From: a virus
IMG/VR virus record: IMGVR_UViG_3300019132_000061
Span: 1-39,168 of that record
Length of the DNA: 39,168 nucleotides
Reading direction: 5' to 3' (one strand)
The notes beneath the pieces are model-generated. The model saw nothing but the letters and a program-made list of their open reading frames with translations. It made no database searches and was not told where the DNA came from. The position numbers and the translations under genes are program-made. This document shows, piece by piece, positions 38,547 to 39,168 of this stretch. Within the stretch, counting starts at the first letter, position 1. Every line of letters starts with the position of its first letter.

Positions 38547-39168
38547 CACGGCGATCCCGCTCCTCCGATTGGATGGCATAATACAAGAAGATTCCAAAAG
38601 TACTGGCGAAGAAAACAAAATGAAGCCACAAATGGTTTAGATAAAACAAGATGGCGACCAGGACGAGCACGATCGCGATGAGGACAATCAAGAGAACATG
38701 CTCGAATTTCAAGCGCGTCCTCTCCATATTAAAATGAAAGCCGATACGGAACCTATACATGATCCACGCGACCAACAGACCTGTTCCTGCGCTGAGTGCC
38801 TGAAGAATGTATCCGTCAACACGATCGGTTTGCACAGTCTCAATCGAGTCGAATATCAAGGACAAATAGGCAACCTGGATCACGGCATACAGCATGTAAC
38901 CGATCATCGTGCAGACGGCGGACCAGATGACAGGAATCTTGATAATGGTCGAGTATAAGAACAAGAAGATTAGGAGGCTAATTAACGGAACGAGAAAATC
39001 CAAATGATACTCGCTGCGCAAGATGAGGCTCTGAACATTTGCCAAAGTCATAACCAGCAGCGCTTGACCCAGGTGCCGGGATATCGGGATCCGCAGCAGG
39101 CTCATGATCAGCCCATGAATCGCCAGTGTTTCTAATGTTGAAAAGAACATAAATAAGACAGCTTCCAT
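38485..39168 (-). CDS. agr-associated multi-span membrane protein (AgrC-sensor-like, no kinase)
   Basis: A 227-residue protein with about six membrane spans (LETLAIHGLIMSLLRI; ALLVMTLANVQSLIL; LISLLIFLFLYSTIIKI; later spans to about 205), ending in a charged tail (EERDRRDVRGNRQTDRRED). The layout resembles the sensor half of AgrC but there is no histidine kinase domain. It is translated directly before agrB, overlapping it by 62 bases. The ATG is the last base of the window, so the true start or upstream genes may lie outside. Confidence 0.68.
   Translation of the reverse strand: MEAVLFMFFSTLETLAIHGLIMSLLRIPISRHLGQALLVMTLANVQSLILRSEYHLDFLVPLISLLIFLFLYSTIIKIPVIWSAVCTMIGYMLYAVIQVAYLSLIFDSIETVQTDRVDGYILQALSAGTGLLVAWIMYRFRIGFHFNMERTRLKFEHVLLIVLIAIVLVLVAILFYLNHLWLHFVFFASTFGIFLYYAIQSEERDRRDVRGNRQTDRREDQTTSTRT

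Noticed and set aside
1-39168. CRISPR arrays, insertion sequences and rRNA genes
   Set aside because: I saw no regularly spaced direct repeats, transposase-like proteins or rRNA sequence in the window.

Overview
The window is most of a temperate phage genome integrated in a low-GC Gram-positive chromosome, probably Paenibacillus or a close relative. Pointers to the host are strong AGGAGG ribosome binding sites, frequent TTG/GTG starts, Paenibacillus-like flanking genes (stand-alone ATP-dependent DNA ligase, DUF5316 protein, agr-type peptide locus) and an endolysin with an SLH-like tail. Host assignment is inference. The right end of the prophage is visible: just after the integrase, at 34654-34697, lies the 3' half of a tRNA-Val(GAC) gene followed by a strong terminator. 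I find no second copy of it at the left, so the left junction is outside the window and positions 1-2394 are best read as prophage accessory genes.

Layout, left to right. 1-2394: accessory region with a PH/SHOCT protein, three small proteins and a Panacea antitoxin / MazF-like toxin pair. 2457-22061 (minus strand, read right to left): late operon. It begins with a small ORF, an HNH nuclease and a possible cos region, then terminase small and large subunits, HK97-type portal, prohead protease and capsid, connectors, a contractile tail (DUF3383 sheath, DUF3277 tube, frameshifted tail chaperones, a 735-residue tape measure), a compact baseplate (Dit-like, plug, hub, Gp138-like spike, DUF2634, gpJ, tail-end protein), fibre, holin and amidase. 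The virion is therefore a myovirus with an HK97 head. Intrinsic terminators inside this operon probably set gene dosage. 22128-22738 (plus): a strong promoter drives three very small ORFs (two of them single-span peptides) and an HTH protein. 23664-24435 (plus): an AT-rich two-gene cassette (DUF6864-like plus a two-span membrane protein) with a 17-bp terminator stem.

24451-32284 (minus): early genes. They comprise an ArpU-like late regulator, several zinc-ribbon proteins, a cytosine-5 DNA methyltransferase, a second HNH nuclease, a DnaC-like loader, a DnaD-like initiator carrying iteron-like repeats, an antirepressor, an excisionase-like HTH protein and Cro. 32381-34565 (plus): lysogeny genes (CI-like repressor, ImmA-like protease, tyrosine integrase). 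Five copies of a 15-bp palindrome (consensus GATAATTTAATTATC) lie in the two control regions around cro; one sits exactly between the -35 and -10 of the cro promoter.

34738-39168 is chromosome: a RibD/DHFR-like reductase, an ATP-dependent DNA ligase, small membrane proteins, and an agr-type locus (agrD, agrB and an upstream multi-span protein). Its predicted signal peptide has serine, not cysteine, at the ring position.

The items most worth following up are the small-peptide operon, the DUF6864/two-span cassette, the Panacea/MazF-like pair, the candidate small RNA at 30671-30735, and the Ser-type agr peptide.
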